From positions 248,001-312,000 of the forward strand of contig NZ_SOHK01000015.1 of assembly GCF_004404055.1 (NCBI RefSeq): a stretch of 64,000 nucleotides of DNA, given 5' to 3'. A program made the position numbers and the translations under genes. Source of the stretch: Cryobacterium ruanii. Its GTDB lineage: Bacteria > Actinomycetota > Actinomycetes > Actinomycetales > Microbacteriaceae. The notes beneath the pieces are model-generated. The model was not told where the DNA came from and did no database searches. It saw nothing but the letters and a program-made list of their open reading frames with translations. Below, in pieces: positions 26,187 through 35,764 of the stretch (the first letter of the stretch is position 1; each line of letters begins with the position of its first letter).

Positions 26187-27482
26187 ATGACGACTCTCAG
26201 CCCCTGCCTCAAGCAAGCCACACCCGTCGTAGTCGACCACGCGATCGGTTCCTATATCTTCGGGACCGACGGCGAGAAGTACCTCGACTTCACGAGCGGC
26301 ATCGGCGTCACGAGCACCGGTCACTGCCACCCGCGTGTCGTCGCCGCCGCCCGCGAGCAGGCCGGCAAGATCATTCACGCGCAGTTCACCACGGTGATGC
26401 ACACTCCCTTGCTCGACCTCACCGACAAGCTCGGCGAGGTCCTGCCGCAGGGAATGGACAGCGTCTTTTACCTCAACTCAGGGTCCGAAGCGGTCGAGGC
26501 CGCCATTCGCCAAGCCCGCATGGCTACCGGCCGCCCCAACATCATCGCCTTCCACGGCGGCTTCCACGGCCGCACCGTGGCCGCCGCGAGCCTCACCACG
26601 GCTGGCACCAAGTTTCGCTCCGGCTTCTCGCCGATCATGGGCGGCGTGCACATCTCCCCGTTCCCCTACGCGTTTCGCTACGGCTGGGACGAAGAGACCG
26701 CGGTCACATTCGCGCTCAAGGAGCTCGACTACCTGCTCAGCACTATTTCGAGCCCGGCCGACACTGCCGGGTTCATCATCGAACCGGCCCTCGGCGACGG
26801 CGGCTATCTGCCTACCCCTTCGGCCTTCCTCGAAGGATTGCGCGAGCGCGCCACCCACCACGGCATCATCTTAATTCTTGACGAGGTGCAGGCTGGCGTC
26901 GGCCGGACCGGTAAGTTCTGGGGCCATCAGTACTCCACCATCACCCCCGATATCCTCATCACGGCTAAGGGCCTTGCCAGTGGCTTTCCGCTCTCGGCCA
27001 TCGCCGCACCGCTGGGGCTGATGGAGAAGGCCTGGGCCGGTTCGCAGGGCGGCACCTACGGTGGCAACGCCGTGTCCTGCGCCGCCGCCGTGGCCACCCT
27101 CGACGTCGTGCGCGAAGAGAACCTCGTGGAGAACGCCCGGGTACGCGGCCTGCAACTGCAGGCCGGCCTAAAGCGCCTCGCCGCGACCCGCCCAATGATC
27201 GGCGATGTGCGCGGCCTCGGCCTCATGCAGGGGGTCGAGTTCGTCGACGCCGACGGCGACCCCAACCCCGAAGCCGCCGCCGCCGTGCAGCAGGCCGCCA
27301 TCGCGCAGAATTTGTTGCTGCTCACCTGCGGCACGCGCGGCAACGTCGTGCGCGTCATCCCGGCACTGATCGTGAGCGACCAGGAGATCGAGCAGGGCCT
27401 GAGTGCGTTTGAGGCCGCCCTAAATGCCTCCGGCGCCGTGCCGTTGCTCGACGCCGCTGCCCTCACTGGCGCCACAGTCTGA
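26187..27482 (+). CDS. Class III PLP aminotransferase (GabT/DoeD-like)
   Basis: A 431-aa class III omega-aminotransferase. It shows the substrate-pocket start (FTSGIGVTSTGHCHP), the PLP phosphate motif NSGSEAVEAAIRQAR, the invariant ILDEVQAG and the PLP Lys in ILITAKGLASGFPLSA (about residue 268). Such enzymes move a terminal amino group, as in 4-aminobutyrate or 2,4-diaminobutyrate; in the ectoine route DoeD converts diaminobutyrate to aspartate semialdehyde. ATG 26187 follows a leaderless promoter; a longer frame to 25980 would cross it. It heads an operon with the FAD/Fe-S enzyme (35 bp on) and the aldehyde dehydrogenase. Confidence 0.88.
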   Translation: MTTLSPCLKQATPVVVDHAIGSYIFGTDGEKYLDFTSGIGVTSTGHCHPRVVAAAREQAGKIIHAQFTTVMHTPLLDLTDKLGEVLPQGMDSVFYLNSGSEAVEAAIRQARMATGRPNIIAFHGGFHGRTVAAASLTTAGTKFRSGFSPIMGGVHISPFPYAFRYGWDEETAVTFALKELDYLLSTISSPADTAGFIIEPALGDGGYLPTPSAFLEGLRERATHHGIILILDEVQAGVGRTGKFWGHQYSTITPDILITAKGLASGFPLSAIAAPLGLMEKAWAGSQGGTYGGNAVSCAAAVATLDVVREENLVENARVRGLQLQAGLKRLAATRPMIGDVRGLGLMQGVEFVDADGDPNPEAAAAVQQAAIAQNLLLLTCGTRGNVVRVIPALIVSDQEIEQGLSAFEAALNASGAVPLLDAAALTGATV

Positions 27483-27517
27483 TCCGGCCGCACAACCCGA
27501 CCCGATAGCCTCGCCAA

Positions 27518-30439
27518 ATGCCCTCGACCCCACTCACTCTGGCCTCCGATCGATTCCACCCCCTGCGCGCGGGCGGAATCGAGGTAGACACGGCCCCGCG
27601 CCGCCTCAGTGAATACAGCTATGACGCGAGCAACTATCGGGTGTCACCGGTCGCGGTGGTCTTTCCGCGCAGCGTCGACGAGGTCGTCGCGGTCGCCCGG
27701 TTCGCGAGCGCGGAGCACATTCCGCTGGTCAGCCGTGGCGGCGGCACCTCGATGGCCGGCAATGCCGTCGGTGCGGGCATCGTGCTCGACTTCTCCCGCT
27801 ACCTGCACGCCATTCACTCCATCGACCTGACCGCGCAGACCGCCGTTGTCGACTCCGGCGTCATCCTCTCCACCCTGCAACGCGAGGTCGCCGCCGTATC
27901 GGGCGGCACGCTCACCTTCGCCCCCGACCCGTCCAGCCGCACCCGCGCCACGATCGGCGGCGCCATAGGCAATGATGCCTGCGGCAACCACTCGGTGCGA
28001 CACGGGCGTACCTCCGACCACGTGCTTGCGCTCGACCTCGTGACCGCGGCCGGCATCCGGTTGACGGCGACCCGCACCGCCCTCACGGCGACCGATGAAA
28101 CGGATGCCGCAGCCCGAGCGCTTGCCGCGACCCTCACCGCCGGGCTGCGGCAGCTCGCCGCCGACCACCTCGGGGAGTTTCGACTCGAACTCGGCCGGAT
28201 CGCCCGGCAGGTGTCGGGCTACCACCTCTCACATTTGCTGCCGGAACACGGTTTCGACGTGGCCCGCGCGCTGGTCGGCAGTGAGGGCACCTGCGCCATT
28301 GTCGTCGCCGCGACCGTGCAACTCGTGCCCCAGCCGCAGGCGGCCCTGCTGCTCAGCCTCGGCTACGACGACGTCGTCGATGCCGCCCGCGACGTGCCCA
28401 CTATTCTCGAGTTCTCCCCTGCCGCTATCGAGGGCATCGACGAAGCGATCGTGCAGACCATGCAGGCGCGCCGCGGCGCCGATTCGGTGCAGGGCCTGCC
28501 CGCCGGCAAGGCCTGGCTCTACGTCGACATCGACGGCGACGACCCTGTCGCTGTCGCCGCCCAGGGCGAGAAGCTGCTTGCTCGCCTGCGGGAGAACGGC
28601 CGCCTGCTGGCCGGCCGCGCGGTACCCGACCTCGCCGAACGCGCTTCGCTCTGGCGGGTGCGCGAAGACGGTGCCGGGCTCTCGGCCCGGCTGGCCAGCG
28701 GCGGGGAATCCTGGCCCGGCTGGGAAGACTCCGCCGTCGCCCCCAAAAAGCTGGCCGACTACCTCGAAGACTTTCGACGCTTGATGGCCCAGTTCGACCT
28801 GACCGGCGTCATCTATGGACATTTCGGTGCCGGCTGCATGCACGTGCGCCTCACCTTCGACCTGCGGAGCGCGTCCGGCCGCCAGATCATGGACGACTTC
28901 ACCCGTGCGGCCGCCGAACTTGTGGTGCGACACGGCGGCTCGATCTCCGGCGAACACGGCGACGGGCGTTCGCGCTCCGCCATGCTGCCCATCATGTATT
29001 CCCCCGCCATGATGGCCGCCTTTGCCCGGTTCAAAGCCCTCTGGGACCCGCAGCAGCTGCTCAACCCGGGCTCGATCGTCGATCCTGAACCGACTCTCGC
29101 CCACCTAACTCTCGCCGAAACACCGAACCGCGTGTGGCGCACGAGTTTCGACCTCACCCCGGTCGGCCAGCACGGAAGCAATTCCGGCCTCGACTCGTTC
29201 AGCCACGCAGTGCAGGGCTGCGTGGGCATCGGCCGCTGCCGCAGTGACGTCGGTGGGGTCATGTGCCCGAGCTACCGGGCTACCGGCGACGAGAAGGATT
29301 CCACCCGCGGCCGCGCCCGGGTGCTGCAGGACATGATCCGCGGCGCACGCACGGTCAAGGAGGGGTGGCGCTCCGAGGAGGTGCGCGAGGCCCTCGACCT
29401 GTGCCTGTCCTGCAAGGCCTGTTCGAGTGACTGCCCGGCCGGCGTCGACATGGCCACCTACAAGTCGGAGTTCTTCGACAACTACTACGAGGGTCGGCTG
29501 CGGCCTATTTCGCACTACTCCCTCGGCTGGCTGCCGCGCTGGCTGAAACTGACCGGGCTGATGGCACCGCTGGTGAACCTCGTACTCGGTAGCACGCTCG
29601 GCACCCTCATCGCCCGGCTGGGCGGCGTGACGACGCAGCGGCGCCTGCCGCACTTCCACGCGGCATCCGCTTGGAAGAAGATGCTCCCGCCAACAACGTC
29701 AACGGCCCCGGCCGACGTAGTGCTCTTCATTGACACCTTCACCCGCGGGTTTCGCCCCGATGTGGCCGGCTCGGCGCAGCGAGTGCTGCAATCTGCCGGC
29801 AAGACCGTGGAGTGCTCGGCCGAGGTCTGCTGCGGCCTCACCTGGATCTCCACCGGGCAGCTTTCCACCGCGCGCCGCCTGCTCAGAAACGCCGCCCAGG
29901 TGCTCGACGACGGCACCGACCGGCTGATCGTCGTGCTCGAACCAAGCTGCGCGGCCGCCCTACGCAAGGACCTGCCCGAGCTCGTGCCGACCGACGCCGC
30001 CCGCCGTGTGTCGCAGCGCATCCGCAGTTTCGCCGGAGCCGTGACCGAGTTGGCCGCCGACGGTTGGCGACCAGACTGGGCAGGCGGCCAGGCGCCGGCC
30101 AGCGTAACCGTGCAGGCACACTGCCACGAATACTCGGTTTTCGGCGCCAACGCCCAAAAGGCTGCTCTCACCGCCGTCGGCGTGGGCGAGGTGCGCGAGG
30201 CGACCGGATGCTGCGGCGTGGCCGGCAATTTCGGCTTCGAGCAGGCACATTTCGACCTGAGCATGATCGTCGCCGAGCAGGCCCTGGCGCCCGCCCTGCG
30301 CGCACTGCCACCACAGCAGGCCGTGCTGACCGACGGGTTCAGCTGCCACATGCAGGTGCAGCAGCTCGACCCGGCTCGGCAGACCCACCACCTCGCTCAA
30401 CTTTTGGACCCCACACGCTTACCGAAGGACACGAAATGA
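27518..30439 (+). CDS. FAD-linked / Fe-S D-2-hydroxyacid dehydrogenase fusion (YdiJ/D-lactate dehydrogenase type)
   Basis: A 973-aa three-part fusion. Residues about 40-260 form a type 4 FAD-binding domain (VSRGGGTSMAGNAVGAG), about 300-520 the FAD-oxidase C-terminal domain ending with GEHGDGRSRS, about 560-640 a two-cluster ferredoxin-like segment (CVGIGRCRSDVGGVMCP; CLSCKACSSDCPAG), and about 720-960 a CCG domain pair (CCGLTW; CCGVAGNFG). E. coli YdiJ has this layout and oxidises D-2-hydroxyglutarate. It may act with the D-2-hydroxyacid dehydrogenase encoded opposite, but the substrate is not known. Its stop overlaps the next ATG (ATGA at 30436), showing translational coupling. Confidence 0.85.
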   Translation: MPSTPLTLASDRFHPLRAGGIEVDTAPRRLSEYSYDASNYRVSPVAVVFPRSVDEVVAVARFASAEHIPLVSRGGGTSMAGNAVGAGIVLDFSRYLHAIHSIDLTAQTAVVDSGVILSTLQREVAAVSGGTLTFAPDPSSRTRATIGGAIGNDACGNHSVRHGRTSDHVLALDLVTAAGIRLTATRTALTATDETDAAARALAATLTAGLRQLAADHLGEFRLELGRIARQVSGYHLSHLLPEHGFDVARALVGSEGTCAIVVAATVQLVPQPQAALLLSLGYDDVVDAARDVPTILEFSPAAIEGIDEAIVQTMQARRGADSVQGLPAGKAWLYVDIDGDDPVAVAAQGEKLLARLRENGRLLAGRAVPDLAERASLWRVREDGAGLSARLASGGESWPGWEDSAVAPKKLADYLEDFRRLMAQFDLTGVIYGHFGAGCMHVRLTFDLRSASGRQIMDDFTRAAAELVVRHGGSISGEHGDGRSRSAMLPIMYSPAMMAAFARFKALWDPQQLLNPGSIVDPEPTLAHLTLAETPNRVWRTSFDLTPVGQHGSNSGLDSFSHAVQGCVGIGRCRSDVGGVMCPSYRATGDEKDSTRGRARVLQDMIRGARTVKEGWRSEEVREALDLCLSCKACSSDCPAGVDMATYKSEFFDNYYEGRLRPISHYSLGWLPRWLKLTGLMAPLVNLVLGSTLGTLIARLGGVTTQRRLPHFHAASAWKKMLPPTTSTAPADVVLFIDTFTRGFRPDVAGSAQRVLQSAGKTVECSAEVCCGLTWISTGQLSTARRLLRNAAQVLDDGTDRLIVVLEPSCAAALRKDLPELVPTDAARRVSQRIRSFAGAVTELAADGWRPDWAGGQAPASVTVQAHCHEYSVFGANAQKAALTAVGVGEVREATGCCGVAGNFGFEQAHFDLSMIVAEQALAPALRALPPQQAVLTDGFSCHMQVQQLDPARQTHHLAQLLDPTRLPKDTK

Positions 30440-31920
30440 CTTCCACCGCCACACTCCCGGTCGCCCTCGACGCGGCCACCATCATCGCCACGATTAACAC
30501 TGGGCTGTTCATCGACGGCGCCTGGACCCCGGCACTCTCTGGCACCACCTTTGCGGTCGAGAACCCGGCCACCGGCACGGTGCTCGCCCAGGTCGCCGAC
30601 GGCGGACCGGCCGATGCCGAACTCGCGATCCAAGCCGCCAACCGGGCCCAGAAGGCGTGGGGCAAGACCTCACCGCGCTCACGCAGCGAGATTCTGCGCC
30701 GCGCCTACGATCTGTTGATGAGCCGGCAGGAGGAACTCGCCCTCGTCATTACCTCCGAAATGGGCAAACCGCTCGCCGATGCCCGGGGCGAGGTGGCCTA
30801 CGCGGCCGAATTCTTTCGCTGGTACTCCGAAGAGGCCGTGCGCGTCGGCGGCGACCACACCATCACCGGCGATGGCAAGCACCGCATCCTGGTCACCCGC
30901 GAACCGGTCGGGCCCTGCGTGCTGGTCACGCCGTGGAACTTTCCGCTCGCGATGGGCACTCGCAAAATCGGCCCGGCCATCGCGGCTGGCTGCACGATCG
31001 TATTCAAGCCGGCCGAGCTGACCCCGCTCACCTCCCTCGCGCTCGTTGACATTCTGGTCGAGGCCGGCCTGCCCAAAGGCGTGCTCAATGTCGTCACCAC
31101 CTCGAAGGCCGGCAGCGTGGTCGAACCGTGGATGGACAGCGGCATCGCCCGCAAGGTGAGCTTCACCGGCTCGACCGCGGTCGGCAAGCTGCTGCTCGCC
31201 CAGGCCAGCCGCAACGTCATGCGCTCCTCCATGGAACTCGGCGGCAACGCGCCGTTCATCGTCTGCGCCGATGCCGACCTCGACCGCGCAGTCGACGGGG
31301 CCATGGTCGCGAAGATGCGCAACATGGGCGAGGCCTGCACGGCCGCGAACCGCATGTTCGTGCATCGCTCGGTCGCAACCGAATTCGCCGCGAAGCTCGC
31401 CCAGCGAATGAGTGAGCTCAGCGTCGGCGACGGCGCCGAGGACGGCGTGAACGTGGGCCCGCTGATCTCGGAGAAGGCCCTGCTGAAGGTGCAGGCGCTC
31501 GTCGACGACGCGGTCGCGCGCGGAGCATCCGTTGTGGTCGGCGGTGCGCGCACCGACGGCGCCGGCTACTTCTACCAGCCCACCGTGCTCGGCAACGTCA
31601 GCCCGGATTCCGAGCTCATGCACACCGAGATCTTCGGCCCGGTCGCCCCGGTGGTGCCCTTCGACACCGAAGATGAAGCCATCGCCCTGGCCAACAACAC
31701 CCCGTGGGGCCTGGTCGGCTACCTCTACACCCAGGACATCGACCGGGCCTTCCGCCTCGGCGAAGACCTCGAAGTAGGCATGCTCGGGCTCAACACCGGC
31801 ATGGTCTCCAACCCCTTCGCCCCGTTCGGCGGAGTCAAGCAGTCCGGCCTGGGCCGCGAGGGCGGCAAGCTCGGCATCGACGAGTACCTCGAGTACAAGT
31901 ACCTCGCGATTCCGCGCTGA
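30436..31920 (+). CDS. NAD(P)-dependent aldehyde dehydrogenase (succinate/aspartate-semialdehyde type)
   Basis: A 494-aa aldehyde dehydrogenase. PWNFPLAMGTRKIGPA and the FTGSTAVGKLL cofactor region are present, with the general base Glu in MELGGNAP (about 268) and the catalytic Cys in GEACTAANR (about 302). Sequence style is that of GabD succinate-semialdehyde dehydrogenases. In an ectoine route the equivalent, DoeC, oxidises aspartate semialdehyde to aspartate. Last gene of the aminotransferase operon, its ATG overlapping the previous stop; a stem-loop follows. Confidence 0.9.
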   Translation: MTSTATLPVALDAATIIATINTGLFIDGAWTPALSGTTFAVENPATGTVLAQVADGGPADAELAIQAANRAQKAWGKTSPRSRSEILRRAYDLLMSRQEELALVITSEMGKPLADARGEVAYAAEFFRWYSEEAVRVGGDHTITGDGKHRILVTREPVGPCVLVTPWNFPLAMGTRKIGPAIAAGCTIVFKPAELTPLTSLALVDILVEAGLPKGVLNVVTTSKAGSVVEPWMDSGIARKVSFTGSTAVGKLLLAQASRNVMRSSMELGGNAPFIVCADADLDRAVDGAMVAKMRNMGEACTAANRMFVHRSVATEFAAKLAQRMSELSVGDGAEDGVNVGPLISEKALLKVQALVDDAVARGASVVVGGARTDGAGYFYQPTVLGNVSPDSELMHTEIFGPVAPVVPFDTEDEAIALANNTPWGLVGYLYTQDIDRAFRLGEDLEVGMLGLNTGMVSNPFAPFGGVKQSGLGREGGKLGIDEYLEYKYLAIPR

Positions 31921-31924
31921 CCGC

Positions 31925-31948
31925 GCGCCGGGCTCTTGTTCCCGGCGC
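31925..31948 (+). terminator. Stem-loop after the aldehyde dehydrogenase operon
   Basis: GCGCCGGG, 8-nt loop, CCCGGCGC: a perfect 8-bp GC stem 5 bp after the stop codon. It lacks a long T-run, so termination is probable but not certain. Confidence 0.55.
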
Positions 31949-31974
31949 ACCATACCTGTAGATTGTAAACAATA
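31936..31974 (+). promoter_or_regulatory. Promoter with GntR operator candidate 6 in front of the M24 gene
   Basis: TTGTTC (31936-31941), 17-bp spacer, TAGATT (31959-31964). The operator GATTGTAAACAATA (31961-31974) covers the -10 and start point, a position fit for repression. The -35 lies in the preceding stem-loop. Confidence 0.6.
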
Positions 31975-31999
31975 GGCACGACCGACTCAAGGGGTTCCG

Positions 32000-33172
32000 G
32001 TGCTCTTCACCAGCAGCGAGTTTGCCGAACGACTGGCCAATGTGCGTCGCCGCATGGAGGCCCAAGGGCTGTCCGCGCTGCTGGTGACCGACCCGGCCAA
32101 CCTCAACTACCTCACTGGGTACAACGCCTGGTCGTTCTACACCCCGCAAGTTCTGTTCGTGCCGCTCGCCGGCGACATGCTGTTCTTCTTACGCGCGATG
32201 GATGCCCAGGGCGCCTTTCGCACGGCCTGGCTGCCACCCGAGAACATAATCGGCTACCCGGAAAGCTTCGTGCATCGCCCGCACCTGCACCCCTTCGACT
32301 GGGTCGGCGAGGCGCTGCGCGAGCGCGACCTCGTGGAACCGAATCGGGTCGGCCTTGAGATGGACTCCCAGTTCTTCTCCCCCAAGGCCTACCGCGCCCT
32401 GCAAACCGGCCTGCCCGAGTGGGACTTCGTCGACGCCGTCGAGCTCGTCAACTGGGTGCGAGTGATCAAAACGGATGCCGAGATCGCCAAGATGCGCCAG
32501 GCCGCGTTGGTCTGCGAGTTGGCTATGACGACCGCCGTCGAACACGTCCGGGTCGGCGTACGCCAGTGCGACGCCGCGGCGGCCATCTCCCAGGCGCAGA
32601 TCGCAGGAACCCCCGAGGTCGGCGGCGACTACACCGCGATCGTGCCGATGCTGCCCACCGGCGAAGAAGCCGACACCCCGCACCTCACCTGGAACGACCA
32701 GCCGTTCGAAGCCGGCCAGGCCGTCATCGTCGAGCTGGCCGGGGCCCACCACCGCTACCACGTACCGATGGCCCGCACGATCGTGCTCGGGCAACCGAGC
32801 GACCAGCTCGCCCGGCTCGCCGACGCGATCAACGACGGCCTCAGCTCGGTGCTGGACCTGGTGCGCCCCGGGGTCGGCACCCGCGACCTCGCCGAAGCCT
32901 GGAACATGACGCTCGCCCGGTACGGACTCGAAAAACCCTCCCGGATCGGCTACTCCATCGGACTCGCCTACCCGCCGGACTGGGGCGAACGTACCGTGAG
33001 TCTGCGCGGCGAAGACGACACCGTACTGCAAGAGAACATGACCTTTCACCTGATCGGCGGCATGTGGATGGAGAACTTCGGGTGTGAACTCTCCGAATCC
33101 ATTCGGGTCACCGCGACCGGCGTCGAAACCTTCACGAACTTTCCGCGGCGCCTGCTCACCCCCAATTCTTAA
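32000..33172 (+). CDS. doeA: Ectoine hydrolase-like M24 protein (DoeA/EutD)
   Basis: A 390-aa creatinase/aminopeptidase-P-fold protein. The N-terminal domain (ALLVTDPANLNYLTGYNAWSFY) and the pita-bread domain (YTAIVPMLPTGEEADTPHLTWND; YSIGLAYPPDWGERTVSLRG; ENMTFHLIGGMWMEN) correspond almost phrase for phrase to ectoine hydrolase DoeA as I recall it. DoeA opens the ectoine ring to N-acetyl-2,4-diaminobutyrate. The five metal ligands of true M24 peptidases are incomplete, as is typical for non-peptidase creatinase-like members. GTG 32000 with AAGGGG upstream. Co-oriented with the aminotransferase (56 bp) and M20 (30 bp) genes that follow. Confidence 0.8.
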   Translation: MLFTSSEFAERLANVRRRMEAQGLSALLVTDPANLNYLTGYNAWSFYTPQVLFVPLAGDMLFFLRAMDAQGAFRTAWLPPENIIGYPESFVHRPHLHPFDWVGEALRERDLVEPNRVGLEMDSQFFSPKAYRALQTGLPEWDFVDAVELVNWVRVIKTDAEIAKMRQAALVCELAMTTAVEHVRVGVRQCDAAAAISQAQIAGTPEVGGDYTAIVPMLPTGEEADTPHLTWNDQPFEAGQAVIVELAGAHHRYHVPMARTIVLGQPSDQLARLADAINDGLSSVLDLVRPGVGTRDLAEAWNMTLARYGLEKPSRIGYSIGLAYPPDWGERTVSLRGEDDTVLQENMTFHLIGGMWMENFGCELSESIRVTATGVETFTNFPRRLLTPNS

Positions 33173-33228
33173 TCCTATCCACGGCCCCGGCCACCCGAAC
33201 ACCGACGCACGATGAACTGTGATATCCG

Positions 33229-34440
33229 ATGAAAACGTCCACAATGCCCCTCGCCCGCCGTGCCGAAAACCTGATCGGGTCGGTGATCGATTCCAGCACC
33301 TCCCTGCTCGCCGCCCAGGAACACGACATCGTGCGCTTCGCCATGGGCTCCCCCGCCGCCGACGCCGTTCCCCTCGACGCGTTCCGTGAGATCGCCGCAA
33401 GCCGCTTCGATCACAGCTCGTTCACCTACGGCGCGACCGAGGGCGAGCCCGGCCTTCTGACCAGTCTCGTCGACTACCTGTCGACCACGCCCGACCCGAC
33501 GAGCGCCGAGCGCATCACCATCACCACCGGCGGCATGCAGGGGCTTGACCTCGCCTGCAAGATCTTCGTCGACCCGGGCGACCTCGTGATCGTCGAGTCC
33601 CCCACCTATACCAACGGCTCGGCGACCGCCCTGAGCTACGGCGCCGAGCTGCTCGAAGCGCCCATAGACGAGAACGGCCTGATCGTCGAGGCCCTGCCCG
33701 ACCTGGTCGCCCGCGCCGGCCGCCCCCCCAAGGCGATCTACGTCATCCCCAACTTTCAGAATCCCTCCGGCACCACCCTCTCGCTGGCCCGCCGCGCACT
33801 CCTGATCAAGCTCGCCCACCAGTGGAACGCCGTCATCATCGACGACGACCCCTACGGCCTGCTGCGCTTTGCCGGCACCGACATTCCCAACTTTCAGGCG
33901 CTCAGCCCGAACGACCCGCTTCTATTCTCGGTGCGCACCTTCTCCAAGGTCCTCGCGCCGGGACTGCGGGTCGGTTGGGTCGACACCGACCCCGCCGTGC
34001 GCCAGCTGGTCATCAACGCCAAACAGACCATGGACACCTGCACCAACATTCCCGGCCAGCACATTCTCACCGAGTTCATTCGTCGCGGCAGCCTAAACTC
34101 CCACCTCGACTTTCTGCGCCTCGAATACCGCGCCCGCAAGGAAGCGATGCAGGCCAGCCTCCATCGCCACCTCGGCGACCGCGTCACCATGACCAACCCG
34201 GAGGGTGGCTTCTTTCTCTGGCTCACCCTGCAGGGAGCGGATGCCGCCACCTCCACCCAGGCGCTGTTCGAAACGGCCCTCGCCGAGGGCGTCGCATTCA
34301 TTCCAGGGCCAGCGCTCTCGCCGAGCGGTCGTTTCGATGACGCCCTGCGTCTCTGCTTCGCGTCGACCACACCGGAACGTACGGAAGAAGGCGTGATTCG
34401 CCTCACCCGCGCTCTCGACCGTGCCCGCGCGCCACACTAG
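33229..34440 (+). CDS. PLP-dependent class I/II aminotransferase (MocR/2-aminoadipate type, no HTH)
   Basis: A 403-aa fold-type I aminotransferase: TYGATEGEPGLLTSLVDYL, the ITTGGMQGLDLACKIF phosphate-binding region, PNFQNPSGTTLSL (substrate Asn), DDDPYGLLRF and the PLP Lys in SVRTFSKVLAPGLRVGWV (about 242). It resembles the enzyme part of MocR regulators and 2-aminoadipate aminotransferases but lacks the N-terminal winged helix, so it is an enzyme rather than a regulator. In known ectoine clusters a MocR protein (EnuR) is the regulator; here only its catalytic relative is present and a GntR of another class regulates. ATG 33229. Confidence 0.85.
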   Translation: MKTSTMPLARRAENLIGSVIDSSTSLLAAQEHDIVRFAMGSPAADAVPLDAFREIAASRFDHSSFTYGATEGEPGLLTSLVDYLSTTPDPTSAERITITTGGMQGLDLACKIFVDPGDLVIVESPTYTNGSATALSYGAELLEAPIDENGLIVEALPDLVARAGRPPKAIYVIPNFQNPSGTTLSLARRALLIKLAHQWNAVIIDDDPYGLLRFAGTDIPNFQALSPNDPLLFSVRTFSKVLAPGLRVGWVDTDPAVRQLVINAKQTMDTCTNIPGQHILTEFIRRGSLNSHLDFLRLEYRARKEAMQASLHRHLGDRVTMTNPEGGFFLWLTLQGADAATSTQALFETALAEGVAFIPGPALSPSGRFDDALRLCFASTTPERTEEGVIRLTRALDRARAPH

Positions 34441-34470
34441 AACGACCCGACCCGACCCGAAGGCACGCTG

Positions 34471-35703
34471 ATGACCAGAACCGCCACGGACGCCGTGCTC
34501 ACCGAGAGCGAGACACGCGTGCTCGCTCTCCTCAGCGAGAAGAGAATCGTCGCGCTCGCCTCCGCGCTCATCGCGGCAGCCGGCGAGAACCCGGGCGGCA
34601 CCGAAGACGCGACGGTCGCGGTGCTACGCGCGGCCTGCGACGCGCACGGAATAGTGACAGCCGAAACAGAGGTCGCCCCGGGGCGTCCGAACCTGGTCGC
34701 GACCCTAGCCGGGGGCGCCGCGCCCGGCCTGATGTTCCTCGGGCATTCGGACGTGGTTCCGGCTGGCGAGGGCTGGAGCTGGGACCCGTTCACGCCGTTC
34801 CGCACCGGTGACCGCCTGTTTGGTCGCGGATCCTCCGATATGAAGGGCGGGCTCGCGGCCATCGTGCTGGCCCTTGCCGCGATCAAGGAAGCCGATGTGA
34901 CCCTCGCCGGGCCGGCCACCCTGTTCTGCACCGTCGATGAGGAAGACCTGGGCCTGGGCATCCGCGCTCTCACCGCCGCCGCAACGGCCGCCGCCGGTAT
35001 CGGCAGCTTCACCGCGTGCGTGGTCGCCGAACCGACCGGCCTGCAGACGGTGATCGGCTGCCGCGGCGACGCCTATATCGAACTGACCGTGCAGGGAAAA
35101 TCAGCGCACTCCGGGCGGCCCTCCGACGGGCGCAACGCCATCAGCGCCGCGTCGAAGATCATCGCCCTCATTCTGGCCGACCACGCTCGGCTCCAGGCCA
35201 GCCAGGATGACCTGCTCGGCGCCGGCAGCTGGAACGTGGGCCGCATCGAGGGCGGCGACGGCACCTCCATGGTCGCCGCCGACTGCCGGGTCTGGATCGA
35301 CCGGCGCCTCATGCCGGGCGAGAACCCGCACGAGATCGTGGCCGCCCTCGCCGCGCAGGTCACGGCGGCCGGGATCGACGGCGGCGGTATCACCGTCACT
35401 TTCGAGGTGACGATGGAGATGCCGGGCTTTCGCACGAGTGCTCTCGACCCGGTCGTCGCCCAGGCCGTTGCCGCCACGGCGCAGGCTGGTGGTGGCGAGA
35501 GCACGATCGGCGGCTGGAGCGCCGCCTGCGACGGCGGCTTCATCGATCGTGAGTTCGGCGTTTCGACGATCGTGTTCGGGCCAGGCGACCTCAACCGCCA
35601 AGCCCACCAGATCGACGAGTCGGTGAGCGTGACCGAACTGCTCGTGGCCGCCCGCGTCTACGCCCTGCTCTGCCTGCGCCTGGTCGGCGAGGTCATCGTC
35701 TAA
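34471..35703 (+). CDS. M20-family metallo-deacylase (ArgE/DapE-like)
   Basis: A 410-aa M20 di-zinc hydrolase. First ligand and its base appear in MFLGHSDVVPAGEGWSWDPF (H and the following D), the bridging Asp in GRGSSDMKGG, the catalytic Glu pair in TVDEEDLG, and a dimerisation domain begins ELTVQGKSAHSGRPSDGRNA. Such enzymes remove N-acyl groups from amino acids. In classical ectoine catabolism the acetyl group is removed by DoeB/EutE, of the aspartoacylase family; no such gene is here, so this M20 protein is the obvious substitute (inference). ATG 34471, 30 bp after the aminotransferase. Confidence 0.85.
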   Translation: MTRTATDAVLTESETRVLALLSEKRIVALASALIAAAGENPGGTEDATVAVLRAACDAHGIVTAETEVAPGRPNLVATLAGGAAPGLMFLGHSDVVPAGEGWSWDPFTPFRTGDRLFGRGSSDMKGGLAAIVLALAAIKEADVTLAGPATLFCTVDEEDLGLGIRALTAAATAAAGIGSFTACVVAEPTGLQTVIGCRGDAYIELTVQGKSAHSGRPSDGRNAISAASKIIALILADHARLQASQDDLLGAGSWNVGRIEGGDGTSMVAADCRVWIDRRLMPGENPHEIVAALAAQVTAAGIDGGGITVTFEVTMEMPGFRTSALDPVVAQAVAATAQAGGGESTIGGWSAACDGGFIDREFGVSTIVFGPGDLNRQAHQIDESVSVTELLVAARVYALLCLRLVGEVIV

Positions 35704-35764
35704 GCGGTCTCAGCAGCCGTTGCGGCCCTGCCAGGGTCAGCGAGATTCTGAGGCTCTAAACGAC

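Noticed and set aside
33229-34440. MocR-type ectoine regulator EnuR
   Set aside because: Only the aminotransferase part is present; no N-terminal winged helix, so it cannot be a DNA-binding MocR protein.
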